Of a stretch of 64,000 nucleotides of DNA, positions 34,017 to 43,362 are shown in pieces. Source of the stretch: Pseudomonas brassicacearum (GTDB lineage: Bacteria > Pseudomonadota > Gammaproteobacteria > Pseudomonadales > Pseudomonadaceae). The stretch lies in contig NZ_CP045701.2 in the NCBI RefSeq assembly GCF_009601685.2, positions 4,154,001 through 4,218,000 on the forward strand, in the 5' to 3' direction. Made by a program: the position numbers and the translations under genes. Each line of letters begins with the position of its first letter. Within the stretch, counting starts at the first letter, position 1. The notes under the pieces are model-generated. The model had not been told where the DNA came from. It made no database searches and saw only the letters and a list, made by a program, of their open reading frames with translations.

Positions 34017-36806
34017 ATGAGCCAATACCTCAGCCTGCCCGTCGAACAGACGGTGCATTTCGGCCCTTATCGGGTCCATCCTCGCCAGCGCCTGGTGCTC
34101 GAGGGTGGGCAACCGTTGCGCCTGGGACGGCGGGCCGTGGAGATTCTGCTGGTGCTGCTCGAACACGCTGGCGAGGTGGTGAGCAAGCAGCAACTGATCG
34201 CCCGGGTCTGGCCCAGGAGCGTGGTGGAAGACACCAACCTGCGCGTGCACGTGGCGGCACTGCGCAAGGCCCTCGGGGATGGCCAGGCCGGGCAGCGCTA
34301 CATCGTCACCGTGGCGCAGCGCGGCTACAGTTTTGTCGCGCCACTGTCATTCGAGCCGTTCGACCAATGGGCGCATATTCCTCATCCGTCTTTGACGCGC
34401 AACCTGCCGCTGCAGCGCACGCGCCTGATCGGACGCCAGGCCCTGGTGGAAAACCTGGTGGCCCAACTGCCGCGAAAACGCTTCATTACCCTGGTCGGCA
34501 CCGGCGGCATCGGCAAGACCAGCGTTGCCCTGCGGGTGGCTGAACGGCTGATCGGCCAGTACCGTGACGGTACGCATCTGCTGGACCTGGCATCGCTCAA
34601 CGACGCGGCCATGATCGCCCCCAACCTGTGCGCATTGCTCGAGCTTCCACTGCAGGACGGTGATCCGCTGGACGCCATCGCCCGGCAGCTCAGGGAGCGG
34701 CATCTGCTGTTGGTGATCGACAACTGCGAGCACCTGATCGACGCCATCGCCCAGCTCAGCGAAACCCTGCTGCGCGGCGCCCCCCACCTGCACATCCTGG
34801 CCACCAGCCGCGAAGGTTTGCGCGCCGAAGGTGAACACGTGCAGCGCCTGGACGCCCTGGCGTTCCCGCCCCGGGAAATGCCCATCGAAGGCTGTCCCGC
34901 CCTGGAATACCCGGCGCTTCAACTGTTTGCCGAGCGCGCGCTGGCCAGTCGTGACGACTTCGAACTGAGCGACCACGAGGTGCCGTTGGTGGTCGACATC
35001 TGCCAGCGGCTGGACGGCATTCCCTTGGCCATCGAACTGGCCGCCGGACAACTGGACCGCTTCACCCTGGAGGAACTTCAGCGGCAACTGCAAGACAGCG
35101 TCGCCCTGCTTCACAACGACACCGACGCCGCACCGCGCCAGCAGACCCTACGCGCCACGCTGGACTGGAGCTTCACGTTACTCACGGCCTGCGAGCAGAC
35201 CTGCCTGCGGCGGCTGGCGGTGTTCATGGGCAGTTTCAACCTGGCCTCGGCCGCCGCGGTGATCGTCGGCCAGCACGTCGCGCCCGACCAGGTGCTGGTG
35301 TCGGTCAGCCAGTTGGTCGCCAAATCGTTGCTCAATGTAGAGATCGGCGATGAAGAGGTGCGCTATCGCCTGCTGGACACTACCCGCCGCTATGCCTTGG
35401 AACAACTGGCCGAAGCCGGGGAGTTGGCGGTCAGCCAGGAACGCCACGCCGAGCGCTGCCTGGCGCTCATGGGGCAAGCGGAAAGCGATTGGGAAAACAC
35501 CCCCACCCGACTGTGGATCGCCCGCTACGCCGACTATCGCGACGACATCCGCGCGGCACTCGACCGAGGCTTGGGCCCGCAGGGTTCACACGCCGTCGCG
35601 ATCCGCCTGACCGCCCGTACCCTGCCCCTCTGGCAGGAGTTGTCGCTGCTCAAGGAACACGGTCTCTACGTCAACAAAGCGCTGCAACTGTTGCAGGCCA
35701 GCCCCGCGCCATGTCCTCGCCTGACGCTGGCCCTGGAACTGGCCCACGCCAGTTTCAGCTACCACACCGAGGGTGGCACGCCGACCACCGTCCGCGCCTT
35801 TGGCGCGGCCCGGCAACTGGCCCGGCAATGCCAGGACCTGGCCGGCGAGCTGCGGGCCGTGTCGGGGCAAATGACCGTCGACCTCAGTTGCGGCAGCTAC
35901 CAACAGGCCCTGGCACACAGCCTGGATTTCGACCGGTTGGGCTTGCAGGGCGATCCGATCCTGTCCTTGAGCGCCCAACGCCTGCGGGTGCTGGCGCTGC
36001 ATTTCACCGGCGACCAGGGCGCGGCGCGGCGCGAAGCCGAACAGGTAATCCAGCGCCTGGCCCAGAGCGGTCACCGCAGCCGTTTCACCCACGGCTTCGG
36101 CGTGCAATACGATCAAAGCGTAGCCGCGCTGACGATTCTGGCGCGCATCCTCTGGCTGCAAGGTTTTGCCGAGAAAGCCCGGCGCACTGCCGACCTGGCG
36201 TTGCAGATCGCCGTGCAGATCAACCACGGTATTTCGATCTGCTACACCTTGGCGCTGGCCGGTTGCGTGATCGCCCACTACAACGGCGATTATCCGACTG
36301 CCCGGGAAAGGCTCGACCTGCTGAAGCAGCAGGCCAAGAAACATTCGGTGATGCTGTTCCATGACTGGGCTTGCCATTACGACCGCGCATTCGATGACCA
36401 GCCCCTGACAACGCGCCCGCCAGACGGGTTGATCCAGGACATCGCCATCACCCTGCGCAGCGACTTCGTCAGCCCGGCGCAAATCGAACGGGCCCGCAGT
36501 GGCGCCGCGGGCTGGTGTTCTGCGCAGATCCTGCGGGCCAGTGCCGAGACCTTGCTGGCCCGCAACGACCCCTCTCTAGAGGAAGCAGCCGAAGCGCAAC
36601 TGCTGGCCGCCCTGGGCATTGCCCGTCGTCACCAGGCCCTGGCCTGGGAACTGCGCAGCGCCACGTCCCTGGCTCGTTTGTGGCAGCGCCAAGGGCAAGC
36701 GCATGCAGCGCAGGCACTGCTCGGGCCCGTCTATCGACGCTTTACCGAAGGTTTCGAGACCCCCGACCTATTGGAAGCCAGCATGCTGCTCCAGGCGCTG
36801 ACTTGA
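34017..36806 (+). CDS. Winged-helix STAND-type ATPase regulator
   Basis: The product has 929 residues. Residues 10-105 form an OmpR-type winged helix (FGPYRVHPRQRLVLEGGQ to QRGYSFVAPL). An NTPase follows with Walker A GTGGIGKTS near residue 160 and Walker B LLLVIDNCEHL near residue 238. The C-terminal half is helical and TPR-like (for example the repeated ARQLARQC and QALAHSLDFD stretches). The layout is that of LuxR/CadC-like STAND regulators that switch on ATP binding. No histidine kinase or partner is adjacent. It converges on a shorter paralogue and overlaps it by 39 bases. Confidence 0.88.
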   Translation: MSQYLSLPVEQTVHFGPYRVHPRQRLVLEGGQPLRLGRRAVEILLVLLEHAGEVVSKQQLIARVWPRSVVEDTNLRVHVAALRKALGDGQAGQRYIVTVAQRGYSFVAPLSFEPFDQWAHIPHPSLTRNLPLQRTRLIGRQALVENLVAQLPRKRFITLVGTGGIGKTSVALRVAERLIGQYRDGTHLLDLASLNDAAMIAPNLCALLELPLQDGDPLDAIARQLRERHLLLVIDNCEHLIDAIAQLSETLLRGAPHLHILATSREGLRAEGEHVQRLDALAFPPREMPIEGCPALEYPALQLFAERALASRDDFELSDHEVPLVVDICQRLDGIPLAIELAAGQLDRFTLEELQRQLQDSVALLHNDTDAAPRQQTLRATLDWSFTLLTACEQTCLRRLAVFMGSFNLASAAAVIVGQHVAPDQVLVSVSQLVAKSLLNVEIGDEEVRYRLLDTTRRYALEQLAEAGELAVSQERHAERCLALMGQAESDWENTPTRLWIARYADYRDDIRAALDRGLGPQGSHAVAIRLTARTLPLWQELSLLKEHGLYVNKALQLLQASPAPCPRLTLALELAHASFSYHTEGGTPTTVRAFGAARQLARQCQDLAGELRAVSGQMTVDLSCGSYQQALAHSLDFDRLGLQGDPILSLSAQRLRVLALHFTGDQGAARREAEQVIQRLAQSGHRSRFTHGFGVQYDQSVAALTILARILWLQGFAEKARRTADLALQIAVQINHGISICYTLALAGCVIAHYNGDYPTARERLDLLKQQAKKHSVMLFHDWACHYDRAFDDQPLTTRPPDGLIQDIAITLRSDFVSPAQIERARSGAAGWCSAQILRASAETLLARNDPSLEEAAEAQLLAALGIARRHQALAWELRSATSLARLWQRQGQAHAAQALLGPVYRRFTEGFETPDLLEASMLLQALT

Positions 36807-38258
36807 CGGTTGGGGCCTTGAACGCCGGGCTCCCCAAGCGCCTTGCAGCACGTAACGCCGATGAAACACAGGCCACTGACCACTGCGCCGCAGTTTGTCC
36901 ATGGCATAGGCGCGAGTGGTGTGGAGCAGATGAAAGCGCTCCCCTTCGGCAAGCGGCTCGACCATCAGCAGTGACACGCTTACCAGCCGCGACAGCAGCG
37001 AGGGTAATTGCCCGACACTCAATTCAGCGCAACTGATCACGGCCAGCGCCGCCTTGAGCGTAAACGGCCCCTCGAACACCGCCAGGCGCTGGAATGCGGT
37101 TTGTTCGTCAGTGCTCAAACGCTCGAAACTCGAGTCCAGCACCGCCTCCAGGCTTTGGTGTCGGGCCACCGCGGTACGCCGCCCGTGGCTCAAGAGTGAT
37201 AAACCGTAGTCCAGTTGTTCCAGGACCCCCGCCACCCCCAACACGTCAACCTGGGCCGCCGCCAGTTCCAACGCCAGCGGCAACCCGTCCAGGCGCTGGC
37301 AGATCTGTGCAAGCGTCGGCCAGTCGCGGCCATCCGGCTTGAAACCCTCCTGCCGGGCGCCAACCCGCTCGATCAACAACTGCACCGCCGGACATGCCTC
37401 GATCTGGTGCGCCGGTTCCAGGGACGACGCCACGGCCAGGCCCGGCAGCGTGACAATCCTTTCGTCCGGCAAGTCCAAGGGTTCGCGACTGCTGAGCAGC
37501 AGCGACACCCCGGGCGCCGTCGCAGCCACTGCCTGGACCAGTTCCCGACAGGCCTCGAGCAGGTGCTCGCAACCATCGAGCACCAGCAACATCCGACAGG
37601 GTTCGAGGGAGCAAGCCAAAGCCCCCTGCTCCACGCCCAGCACGCCGGCCACTTGCGCCACCACTTGTGAGGGATCGCTGATGGCCGCCAGGTCAACGAA
37701 CCAGGCACCGTCTTCAAAGTGTTCGAGCAGCAGCTCCGCCACCCGCGACACCACCGTGGTCTTGCCGGCCCCGCCGGGGCCGGTGACGGTGGTCACGGTT
37801 TGACGGGGCACTTGCGCCAGCAACCGCCCCAGGACCTTGTCGCGACCCACCACCGGGCTCAAGCGTGCAGGCAGGTTGTGTCGCTCGGCTTGGGGACTGA
37901 CAGGCGACTCAACGCGCTCTTGCAACGCCAGGGGCACTGCAAGGCAATAGCCTTGTCGAGGATGATTGAGGATATAGCGAGCGCCGCTGCGTCCATCACC
38001 GAAGGCCCGCCGCAGCGCCGCGATGTGCACCCGCAGGTTGATGGCCTCCACGACGCTGTCAGGCCAGACGTGGGCGATGAGCGTTTGCGTGCTGACGTAG
38101 TGGCCGGCGTGTTCCACCAGCACCTGCAGGACATCCAGGGCACGGCCGCCCAGTGCGAGGGGCTGGCCGTCACGGGTGACCAGCCGCTGCTGCCGGTAGA
38201 AGGCAAACGGACCGAAGCCCACCGCCGGCTCGCTATCGGGTTTGACGAAACTGTTCAT
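36768..38258 (-). CDS. Winged-helix ATPase regulator, apparently truncated
   Basis: This 496-residue protein is a paralogue of the convergent 929-residue gene. It has a winged helix in residues 12-107 (FGPFAFYRQQRLVTRDGQP), Walker A GPGGAGKTTV near residue 153 and Walker B LLVLDGCEHLLE. The match to the neighbour holds up to TTRAYAMDKLRRSG near residue 460 (TTRRYALEQLAEAG in the neighbour), where the neighbour continues for another 470 residues. Here about 36 unrelated residues follow (WPVFHRRYVLQGAWGARRS). The TPR half is missing. It could be a pseudogene, or a short regulator that still binds DNA and ATP. Confidence 0.75.
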   Translation of the reverse strand: MNSFVKPDSEPAVGFGPFAFYRQQRLVTRDGQPLALGGRALDVLQVLVEHAGHYVSTQTLIAHVWPDSVVEAINLRVHIAALRRAFGDGRSGARYILNHPRQGYCLAVPLALQERVESPVSPQAERHNLPARLSPVVGRDKVLGRLLAQVPRQTVTTVTGPGGAGKTTVVSRVAELLLEHFEDGAWFVDLAAISDPSQVVAQVAGVLGVEQGALACSLEPCRMLLVLDGCEHLLEACRELVQAVAATAPGVSLLLSSREPLDLPDERIVTLPGLAVASSLEPAHQIEACPAVQLLIERVGARQEGFKPDGRDWPTLAQICQRLDGLPLALELAAAQVDVLGVAGVLEQLDYGLSLLSHGRRTAVARHQSLEAVLDSSFERLSTDEQTAFQRLAVFEGPFTLKAALAVISCAELSVGQLPSLLSRLVSVSLLMVEPLAEGERFHLLHTTRAYAMDKLRRSGQWPVFHRRYVLQGAWGARRSRPQPSSQRLEQHAGFQ

Positions 38259-38440
38259 GGGCGATCCAGCGCCGGATAACCGGTGCGGGCGTCAGCGTGC
38301 GAATCATCGAACACGTCTGCCCTGGCTCCTGCGCATCCTTTCCAAAGGGTTCGCCGTTATCTTGGCAGGCACAGGCTTGAGGACAATACTGGCACAGGGA
38401 GCGTCACGGACATCACGGTGCCCTGGACGGACACCATGGC

Positions 38441-39391
38441 TCAACTGAACTGCTGGCGATACTGCACCGGCGTCAGCCCGAGCTTTTCGCTGAACAAGAA
38501 GCGCATGTGCCGCACACTGCCGAAGCCACTGCGAAACGCCACGGTCTTGAGCGGCAGGTCGGTGCTTTCCAGCAACTGACGCGCCCGGTCGATGCGTGCG
38601 CCCTGCAGGAACTCCATGGGCGTCATCTTCACTTCACGGGCGAAGACCCGGGCGAAATGCCGCGCGCTCATGGCCGCCAGCGCGGCCATGCGCTCGATGG
38701 TGAAGGGTTCTTCCAGACGTTCCATCACATGATTCTGCACGCGGGTAATGGCCGATTCCTGCGTCGACACCGCCGCCACCGAGGGGCTGAACTGCGCCTG
38801 TCCACCCTGGCGCTTCATCACTACCAGCAACACCTTGGCCACGTCCAACGCGACTTTGCGGCCATGGTCCTGGGCGACGATGGACAGGGCCAGGTCAATC
38901 CCGGCGGTGACGCCGCCGGAGGTGATCAGACGCCGATCCTGCAGGAAGATCTTGTCGGTTTCCACCAGGGCCTTGGGGAAACGCTGTAACAAACGTTCGG
39001 TGTAATGCCAGTGGGTGGTGACGCGATAACCGTCGAGCAAGCCCGCCTCACCGAGCACAAAGACCCCAGTGCAGATGGAGCCGTAGCGCGTGGCCCGTTG
39101 CGCCGCGGCCCGCAGCCAGGTGTGCAACCCCGGATGCTGGTCGTTATAGGCTCCCGGCCCGCCCGGCACCAGCAACACGTCATAGGCCGCCCATGCCTGG
39201 TCGATATGGATATCGGCCTGCACCGTCACGCCATTGGACGCTCGCAATGGCCCGCGCTCGGTGCCCAGGGTGAGCAATTGATAACGCTGATCCGGCTCGA
39301 GATAGCGATTGGCGATGGAAAACACCTCCAGAGGCCCAGCCATGTCGAGCAGCAAAAAATCCGGGAACAGCACCATTGCAACGGTTTTCAT
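38441..39391 (-). CDS. GlxA family regulator (DJ-1/PfpI plus AraC helix-turn-helix)
   Basis: The ATG at 39391 (MKTVAMVLFPDFLLLD) gives 316 residues; the frame is open upstream without a better start. Residues 1-170 form a DJ-1/PfpI-like amidotransferase fold (SICTGVFVLGEAGLLDG with the nucleophile-elbow cysteine). Residues 215-316 carry the AraC DNA-binding domain (FTIERMAALAAMSARHFARVF and VAFRSGFGSVRHMRFLF). It may control nearby genes such as the pirin. A REP pair lies upstream. Confidence 0.9.
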   Translation of the reverse strand: MKTVAMVLFPDFLLLDMAGPLEVFSIANRYLEPDQRYQLLTLGTERGPLRASNGVTVQADIHIDQAWAAYDVLLVPGGPGAYNDQHPGLHTWLRAAAQRATRYGSICTGVFVLGEAGLLDGYRVTTHWHYTERLLQRFPKALVETDKIFLQDRRLITSGGVTAGIDLALSIVAQDHGRKVALDVAKVLLVVMKRQGGQAQFSPSVAAVSTQESAITRVQNHVMERLEEPFTIERMAALAAMSARHFARVFAREVKMTPMEFLQGARIDRARQLLESTDLPLKTVAFRSGFGSVRHMRFLFSEKLGLTPVQYRQQFS

Positions 39392-39430
39392 CGGGAAGAC
39401 GCCAAAAAATCCAGACACTATAAATGCCCC

Positions 39431-39519
39431 TGTGGGAGCGAGCTTGCTCGCGATAGCGTCGAGGCAGTCGCATCAATTCCAACTGACCCGACGCTATCGC
39501 GAGCAAGCTCGCTCCCATA
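39431..39519. repeat. REP pair
   Basis: TGTGGGAGCGAGCTTGCTCG with CGATAGCGTC (39431 on) faces GACGCTATCG and CGAGCAAGCTCGCTCCCATA (to 39519). It is nearly perfect over 30 bases per arm. Confidence 0.9.
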
Positions 39520-39694
39520 GGGTTTATGCATTATGTCGAAGCGAAGCATCCGCCGGTAGCATTCTCGATTGTCTACCGATAACGGACAGTATTTCGTTTT
39601 CCAGCTGCTTATTGAACATTTTGATAACCATTAACCTTCTTCTGAACCCGGCGAACGGCCCCAGCCGTCGCCCATAGACTCAGGAGAATTCATC

Positions 39695-40417
39695 ATGCTG
39701 ACCCTTCGCAAAGCTTCGGATCGCGGCATTGCCCGCCACGGCTGGCTGACCTCGTTCCACACCTTCTCGTTCGCCAACTACCGTGACCTCAACGAACAGG
39801 GCTTCTCCGACCTGCTGGTCATCAACGATGACCGCGTCGCCGCTGCCAAAGGGTTCGGCCAGCATCCCCACCGGGACATGGAGATCTTTTCCTATGTGCT
39901 TGAAGGGGCGCTGGAACACAAGGACACCCTGGGCACGGGCTCGGTCATTCGCCCGGGTGACGTGCAGTTGATGAGTGCCGGCAGCGGCGTGGCCCATAGC
40001 GAGTTCAACCATAGTGCGGACGAGCCTGTGCACTTCCTGCAAATATGGATCGTGCCCAACGTCAGCGGCGCCACGCCCCGCTACCAACAGGAGCATTTCA
40101 GCAGCGAGCAGAAAAGCGGTCGCCTGCAATTGATCATCTCCCCCGACGGTGCCGACGGCTCGCTCAAGGTGCGCCAGGATGCACGGGTCTACGCCGGGCT
40201 GTTCGATGGCGAACAAAGCGCCACCCTGACCCTGGCGCCGGATCGCTATGCCTATGTGCACGTGGCACGAGGTGCTGTGGAACTCAACGGCATATCGTTA
40301 CAGGAAGGTGATGGCGTGCGGGTGCGCGAGGAGCAGCTCCTGACCTTCAATAACGGCCGGGATGCCGAGGTGCTGGTGTTCGACCTACGGCCGCAGGAAT
40401 TGCCGCAGATGCCATGA
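39695..40417 (+). CDS. Pirin family protein, YhhW-like
   Basis: The product has 240 residues in a double-cupin fold. The metal site of the N-terminal cupin is visible in FGQHPHRDMEIFSYVLEG with later AGSGVAHSEFN, matching the four ligands of bacterial pirin and quercetinase. AGGAG precedes the ATG at 39695. Such proteins show quercetin 2,3-dioxygenase activity in vitro and their native role is unclear. It stands alone, followed by a REP half and a broken MFS gene. Confidence 0.9.
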   Translation: MLTLRKASDRGIARHGWLTSFHTFSFANYRDLNEQGFSDLLVINDDRVAAAKGFGQHPHRDMEIFSYVLEGALEHKDTLGTGSVIRPGDVQLMSAGSGVAHSEFNHSADEPVHFLQIWIVPNVSGATPRYQQEHFSSEQKSGRLQLIISPDGADGSLKVRQDARVYAGLFDGEQSATLTLAPDRYAYVHVARGAVELNGISLQEGDGVRVREEQLLTFNNGRDAEVLVFDLRPQELPQMP

Positions 40418-40433
40418 AGCAAGCGGGAAGCCT

Positions 40434-40463
40434 TGTGGGAGCGAGCCTGTTCGCGATAGTTCC
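40434..40463. repeat. REP half element
   Basis: TGTGGGAGCGAGCCTGTTCG occurs without an opposing arm, directly next to the 5' break of an MFS pseudogene. Confidence 0.7.
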
Positions 40464-40489
40464 AAAATGCACGACTTGGGCGCCCCCGT

Positions 40490-40840
40490 CGGGGCGCGCA
40501 GGAGTATTCGATTGGTCCTTTGCCTTGGCATGCTGGCGATTTCACACACCTTCATGGCATTGGCGTTGCTGGCGCTGATCATCGGTTCGTTCCCTGGCAT
40601 CGTGCCTTCGGCCCTGGCCCGGTTGCATGAACTGGTGCCGGACCATCATCGCCAACAAGTCGCCTGGAGCCGTGCCACCGGTTCATTGCTACCTTTCAGG
40701 CCATGGCCGGGTTTGCCTATTCAGCGCTGTTCAATACCAGCGGCGGACATCACACCGTGCTTTTCCTGGTTTCTGGCGCAACGATTGTTGCTGCGCTGAT
40801 GTTCGATTTTATCCTCGCGGAGAAAGAAAGCTCGAAATAA
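40490..40840 (+). pseudogene. MFS transporter remnant (C-terminal fragment, frameshifted)
   Basis: In the first frame the sequence reads LVLCLGMLAISHTFMALALLALIIGSFPGIVPSA and LHELVPDHHRQQVAWSRATGS, like the last third of a YbfB/YjiJ-type major facilitator. Near 40685 the reading changes: IATFQAMAGFAYSALFNTSG then LFLVSGATIVAALMFDFILAEKESSK and TAA at 40838-40840 continue in another frame. The first two thirds of the gene are absent, and a REP half lies at the break. It is a non-functional relic. Confidence 0.75.
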
Positions 40841-41145
40841 CGGAGTTCATTGCCCAAGGGGGATTTTTGGGTGAAAAAAATCTAAAAACCCCCCGGCAAT
40901 CCGGCGAATTCAAGCTTCACTCTGTGAGGCGCGGCCTAATGGTGTGGGGAAACGCTTGCACGCCTGCGCGTGTCTGTTGCACGCGAACCCTGATCGTCTA
41001 AGAAGTTCCACTGGAAGTCCGGCTTTCTTGACCAGCAGTCACCAAACCGTCACATTGGATTGTTGACTCAATGTTACAAGCCAAGCAAAATGATTTCACT
41101 TTGCCATCCACCCCTGAGCTTTAGCTTAATTTCATGGAAGAAAGC
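40841..41145. other. 305-base gap, nothing assigned
   Basis: AT-richer sequence follows the MFS relic. No gene, REP or clear terminator was found. The promoter of the small exported protein at 41146 should lie here. Confidence 0.5.
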
Positions 41146-41547
41146 ATGAAAACGGTTATATCCATCGCCGTATTATTCGTGACGTGCTGCGCCTCAGCGG
41201 ACGTGCAGACAATCAAATATAACTACGACGATTCCGCTGCCGAATACTCCATCGTCTCGTTTGCTGAGAATGGTCCAGGTATTCACGCGACCATCCGAAG
41301 AACCGGGGCCTACTTCACCAGCTATACAAAACTGGAGCTCGATTGCGCGAACCACAATGTCCGTCACATGGGTATGTACAACAGCGTCGAGGCCCTGGAA
41401 AACGTTCAGTTTGACGAGATGCAGGGGCGAATCGTCGAGGGCTCGGTGGCTGATGAAGTAGGGAAAGTGCTCTGCAACGGCTCCACCTTGACCGCATCAC
41501 AGTCCGACGAACTGCCTGCCGAAGCACAACCAGACGACAAGAGCTGA
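41146..41547 (+). CDS. Small exported protein, unknown function
   Basis: The ATG at 41146 follows GGAAG by seven bases; an ATG four codons earlier is also open. The 133-residue product has a signal peptide (MKTVISIAVLFVTCCASA, cut before DVQT) and a mature part with two cysteines (ELDCAN and VLCNGS) that could form a disulfide. No family was recognised. Lower GC than the surrounding region suggests recent acquisition. Confidence 0.65.
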   Translation: MKTVISIAVLFVTCCASADVQTIKYNYDDSAAEYSIVSFAENGPGIHATIRRTGAYFTSYTKLELDCANHNVRHMGMYNSVEALENVQFDEMQGRIVEGSVADEVGKVLCNGSTLTASQSDELPAEAQPDDKS

Positions 41548-41766
41548 TTCCGACGCCGCTAGTCTGCGGCGTTGCCTTTCGCACTCGTGCGAAAGTCACT
41601 ACAGAGCAAAACGCTCTGACATGGATGTCTTCGTATTTGATGGCGCGGCCTCGCAACGGCTCGCCAGCAAATACGGCGAGACCCTTTATTTCTGCGCAGA
41701 CAGAAAAAGGCAACCTGACCCGATCACCTGAAGTGCCTGCCTACTCTTGGCGGGTGGGATAGATTC

Positions 41767-41973
41767 ATGCACGCAAAAAAGATATTCGAACTCCTGATGT
41801 CGCTGTTGACCTACGCTATTGTCTCACTGCTTTGGTTCGCGTACGCCGTTCCAGGCATGATCGAGCATGACTCAGACCTCTCAATGATCGTGGCCGCGAC
41901 CGGGTCGATCATTTGGATGTGCGCCACGGGTTGTATCGTTCTGTACATGATCCAGAAGGTCCGAGCGACCTGA
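41767..41973 (+). CDS. Small membrane protein, two helices
   Basis: The product has 68 residues with helices at about residues 8-30 (LLMSLLTYAIVSLLWFAYAV) and 41-62 (MIVAATGSIIWMCATGCIVL). The ribosome site is poorly defined: GGCGGGTGGG lies about 15 bases upstream. No family was recognised. It may be a real small gene, because the hydrophobic pattern is regular. Confidence 0.5.
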   Translation: MHAKKIFELLMSLLTYAIVSLLWFAYAVPGMIEHDSDLSMIVAATGSIIWMCATGCIVLYMIQKVRAT

Positions 41974-42025
41974 TCGAGAGATCGAGCCGCTCGGCTGCAT
42001 AGAAAAAACGTGTGACACCGAGACC

Positions 42026-43069
42026 TCAGCGCAACGCTTGTTTTCGCTCGAGTCTGGAGCGATAGCTACCAGGCGGCACCCCAAAAAAATCCCGGAAACG
42101 ACGCTGGAAGTGCGGGGAGCTGACGAAGCCTGTCGCCACGGCGATTTCGGTCACGGATCGATTGGTTTGCTGGATAAGCTGACGGGCACGGGTCAAGCGC
42201 AGCTCCAAGTAATAGCGTGTGGGGGTCGCACCGAGAAAACTGCAGAACCGCCGCTCCAACTGTCGTTTGGAAATCTTGACGCACGCCGCCAGCTCATCGA
42301 TGGTCAACGGCTCTTCTACGTTTTGCCACATCAGCTCCAACGCCAGCTTGAGGCTTTCCGGCAGCGTCGGGTCGGTCTCGACGAAGACCGGAGGCAAGTC
42401 TGTCGCATCATCGCCTGACTCGTCACAGCGAAGAATTTCCTCGATGGCGCCCACCAGCGCCGCCCCGCCCGTCTGGCGAATCAACTGGAGCATCATGCGC
42501 AGCGAACTGTTGGCGCCCGCGCAACTGACCCGCTCCCGATCAACGACATAGGCCCGGTTGGACACCTTCACGTGGGGGAACACCTCCGCCATCATGGCGC
42601 GGCTTTCCGGGTGGACAGCGCATTCGAAACCGTCCAGCAGATTGGCATCGGCCACGAAGAAGGCGCCGTTCCACAGCCCTCCCAGTATCGCCCCGGACGC
42701 CGCGTTGGCGCGCAGCTTGCGTCGCAGCAAGGGATGGCCTTGCAACTTCACGCGAAAGCCTCCGGCGACAATCAGCACGTCCTGGTTTTCCGGCATCTGC
42801 GCCAGTTCGATGTCGGTCGAGATGACAATGCCCAGGTCGCTCGTCACTTGCCCACCCGAAACCCCTACCGTGAGCACCTTGTAGAGGGGCATGTCGCTCA
42901 TCAGGTTGGCGGTCACCAGCGCGTCCACCGCACCGGTGAAGGACATCATCGAGAAATTATCCATCAATACAAACGCGACGCGGATCGGTGCCTGGCTGGC
43001 AGGCGCCGATCCGAGTGGTCGATAAGCCATGTTCTTGTTTTTGAGTACGCTCTCGAATGCGCTTGGCAT
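42026..43069 (-). CDS. GlxA family AraC-type regulator
   Basis: The product has 347 residues. Residues 28-200 form the DJ-1/PfpI-like sensor (VAFVLMDNFSMMSFTGAVDAL and GGLWNGAFFVADANLLDG), and residues 240-340 hold an AraC helix-turn-helix (LTIDELAACVKISKRQLERRF and VTEIAVATGFVSSPHFQRRF). The sensor type matches regulators of betaine, carnitine and arginine catabolism in Pseudomonas (GbdR, CdhR, ArgR). It is divergent from the chemoreceptor at 43363 and stands at the left border of the betaine-type island, so a role in its control is plausible but not shown. Confidence 0.88.
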   Translation of the reverse strand: MPSAFESVLKNKNMAYRPLGSAPASQAPIRVAFVLMDNFSMMSFTGAVDALVTANLMSDMPLYKVLTVGVSGGQVTSDLGIVISTDIELAQMPENQDVLIVAGGFRVKLQGHPLLRRKLRANAASGAILGGLWNGAFFVADANLLDGFECAVHPESRAMMAEVFPHVKVSNRAYVVDRERVSCAGANSSLRMMLQLIRQTGGAALVGAIEEILRCDESGDDATDLPPVFVETDPTLPESLKLALELMWQNVEEPLTIDELAACVKISKRQLERRFCSFLGATPTRYYLELRLTRARQLIQQTNRSVTEIAVATGFVSSPHFQRRFRDFFGVPPGSYRSRLERKQALR

Positions 43070-43362
43070 AGGGCCTCGTTAATACATTAAAGACGATGAG
43101 GATTGACGGCACGCGGGTGTCTTGAACCACCGGGCGAAGGAACAGAGCAAACCACACTATCTTCCAGACTAGTCAAACCGGCTGCAATCACCCCAGCGCC
43201 CCCTACTGGTCGACCCGCGCCAAAATGGCAAGCCTCAAGTGCCTACGACTTTGGTCGATACACTGGCAGTAGGTATGGGCGCTTTTCCCTTTAAGAGACT
43301 CGCAACGCCAACCACAGCTGTTTCCGCCGTTCCAACACTTAAAATATTCCGCGGGAGAAGTC

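Noticed and set aside
43200..43362. Sigma-54 type promoter upstream of the chemoreceptor
   Set aside because: TGGCA boxes occur near 43226 and 43264, but the distance from GG to GC is 12 rather than 10 bases, so the consensus is not met.
43070..43362. Small gene between the GlxA and chemoreceptor genes
   Set aside because: The open frames there lack ribosome sites and conserved features; the gap is best read as a divergent promoter region.
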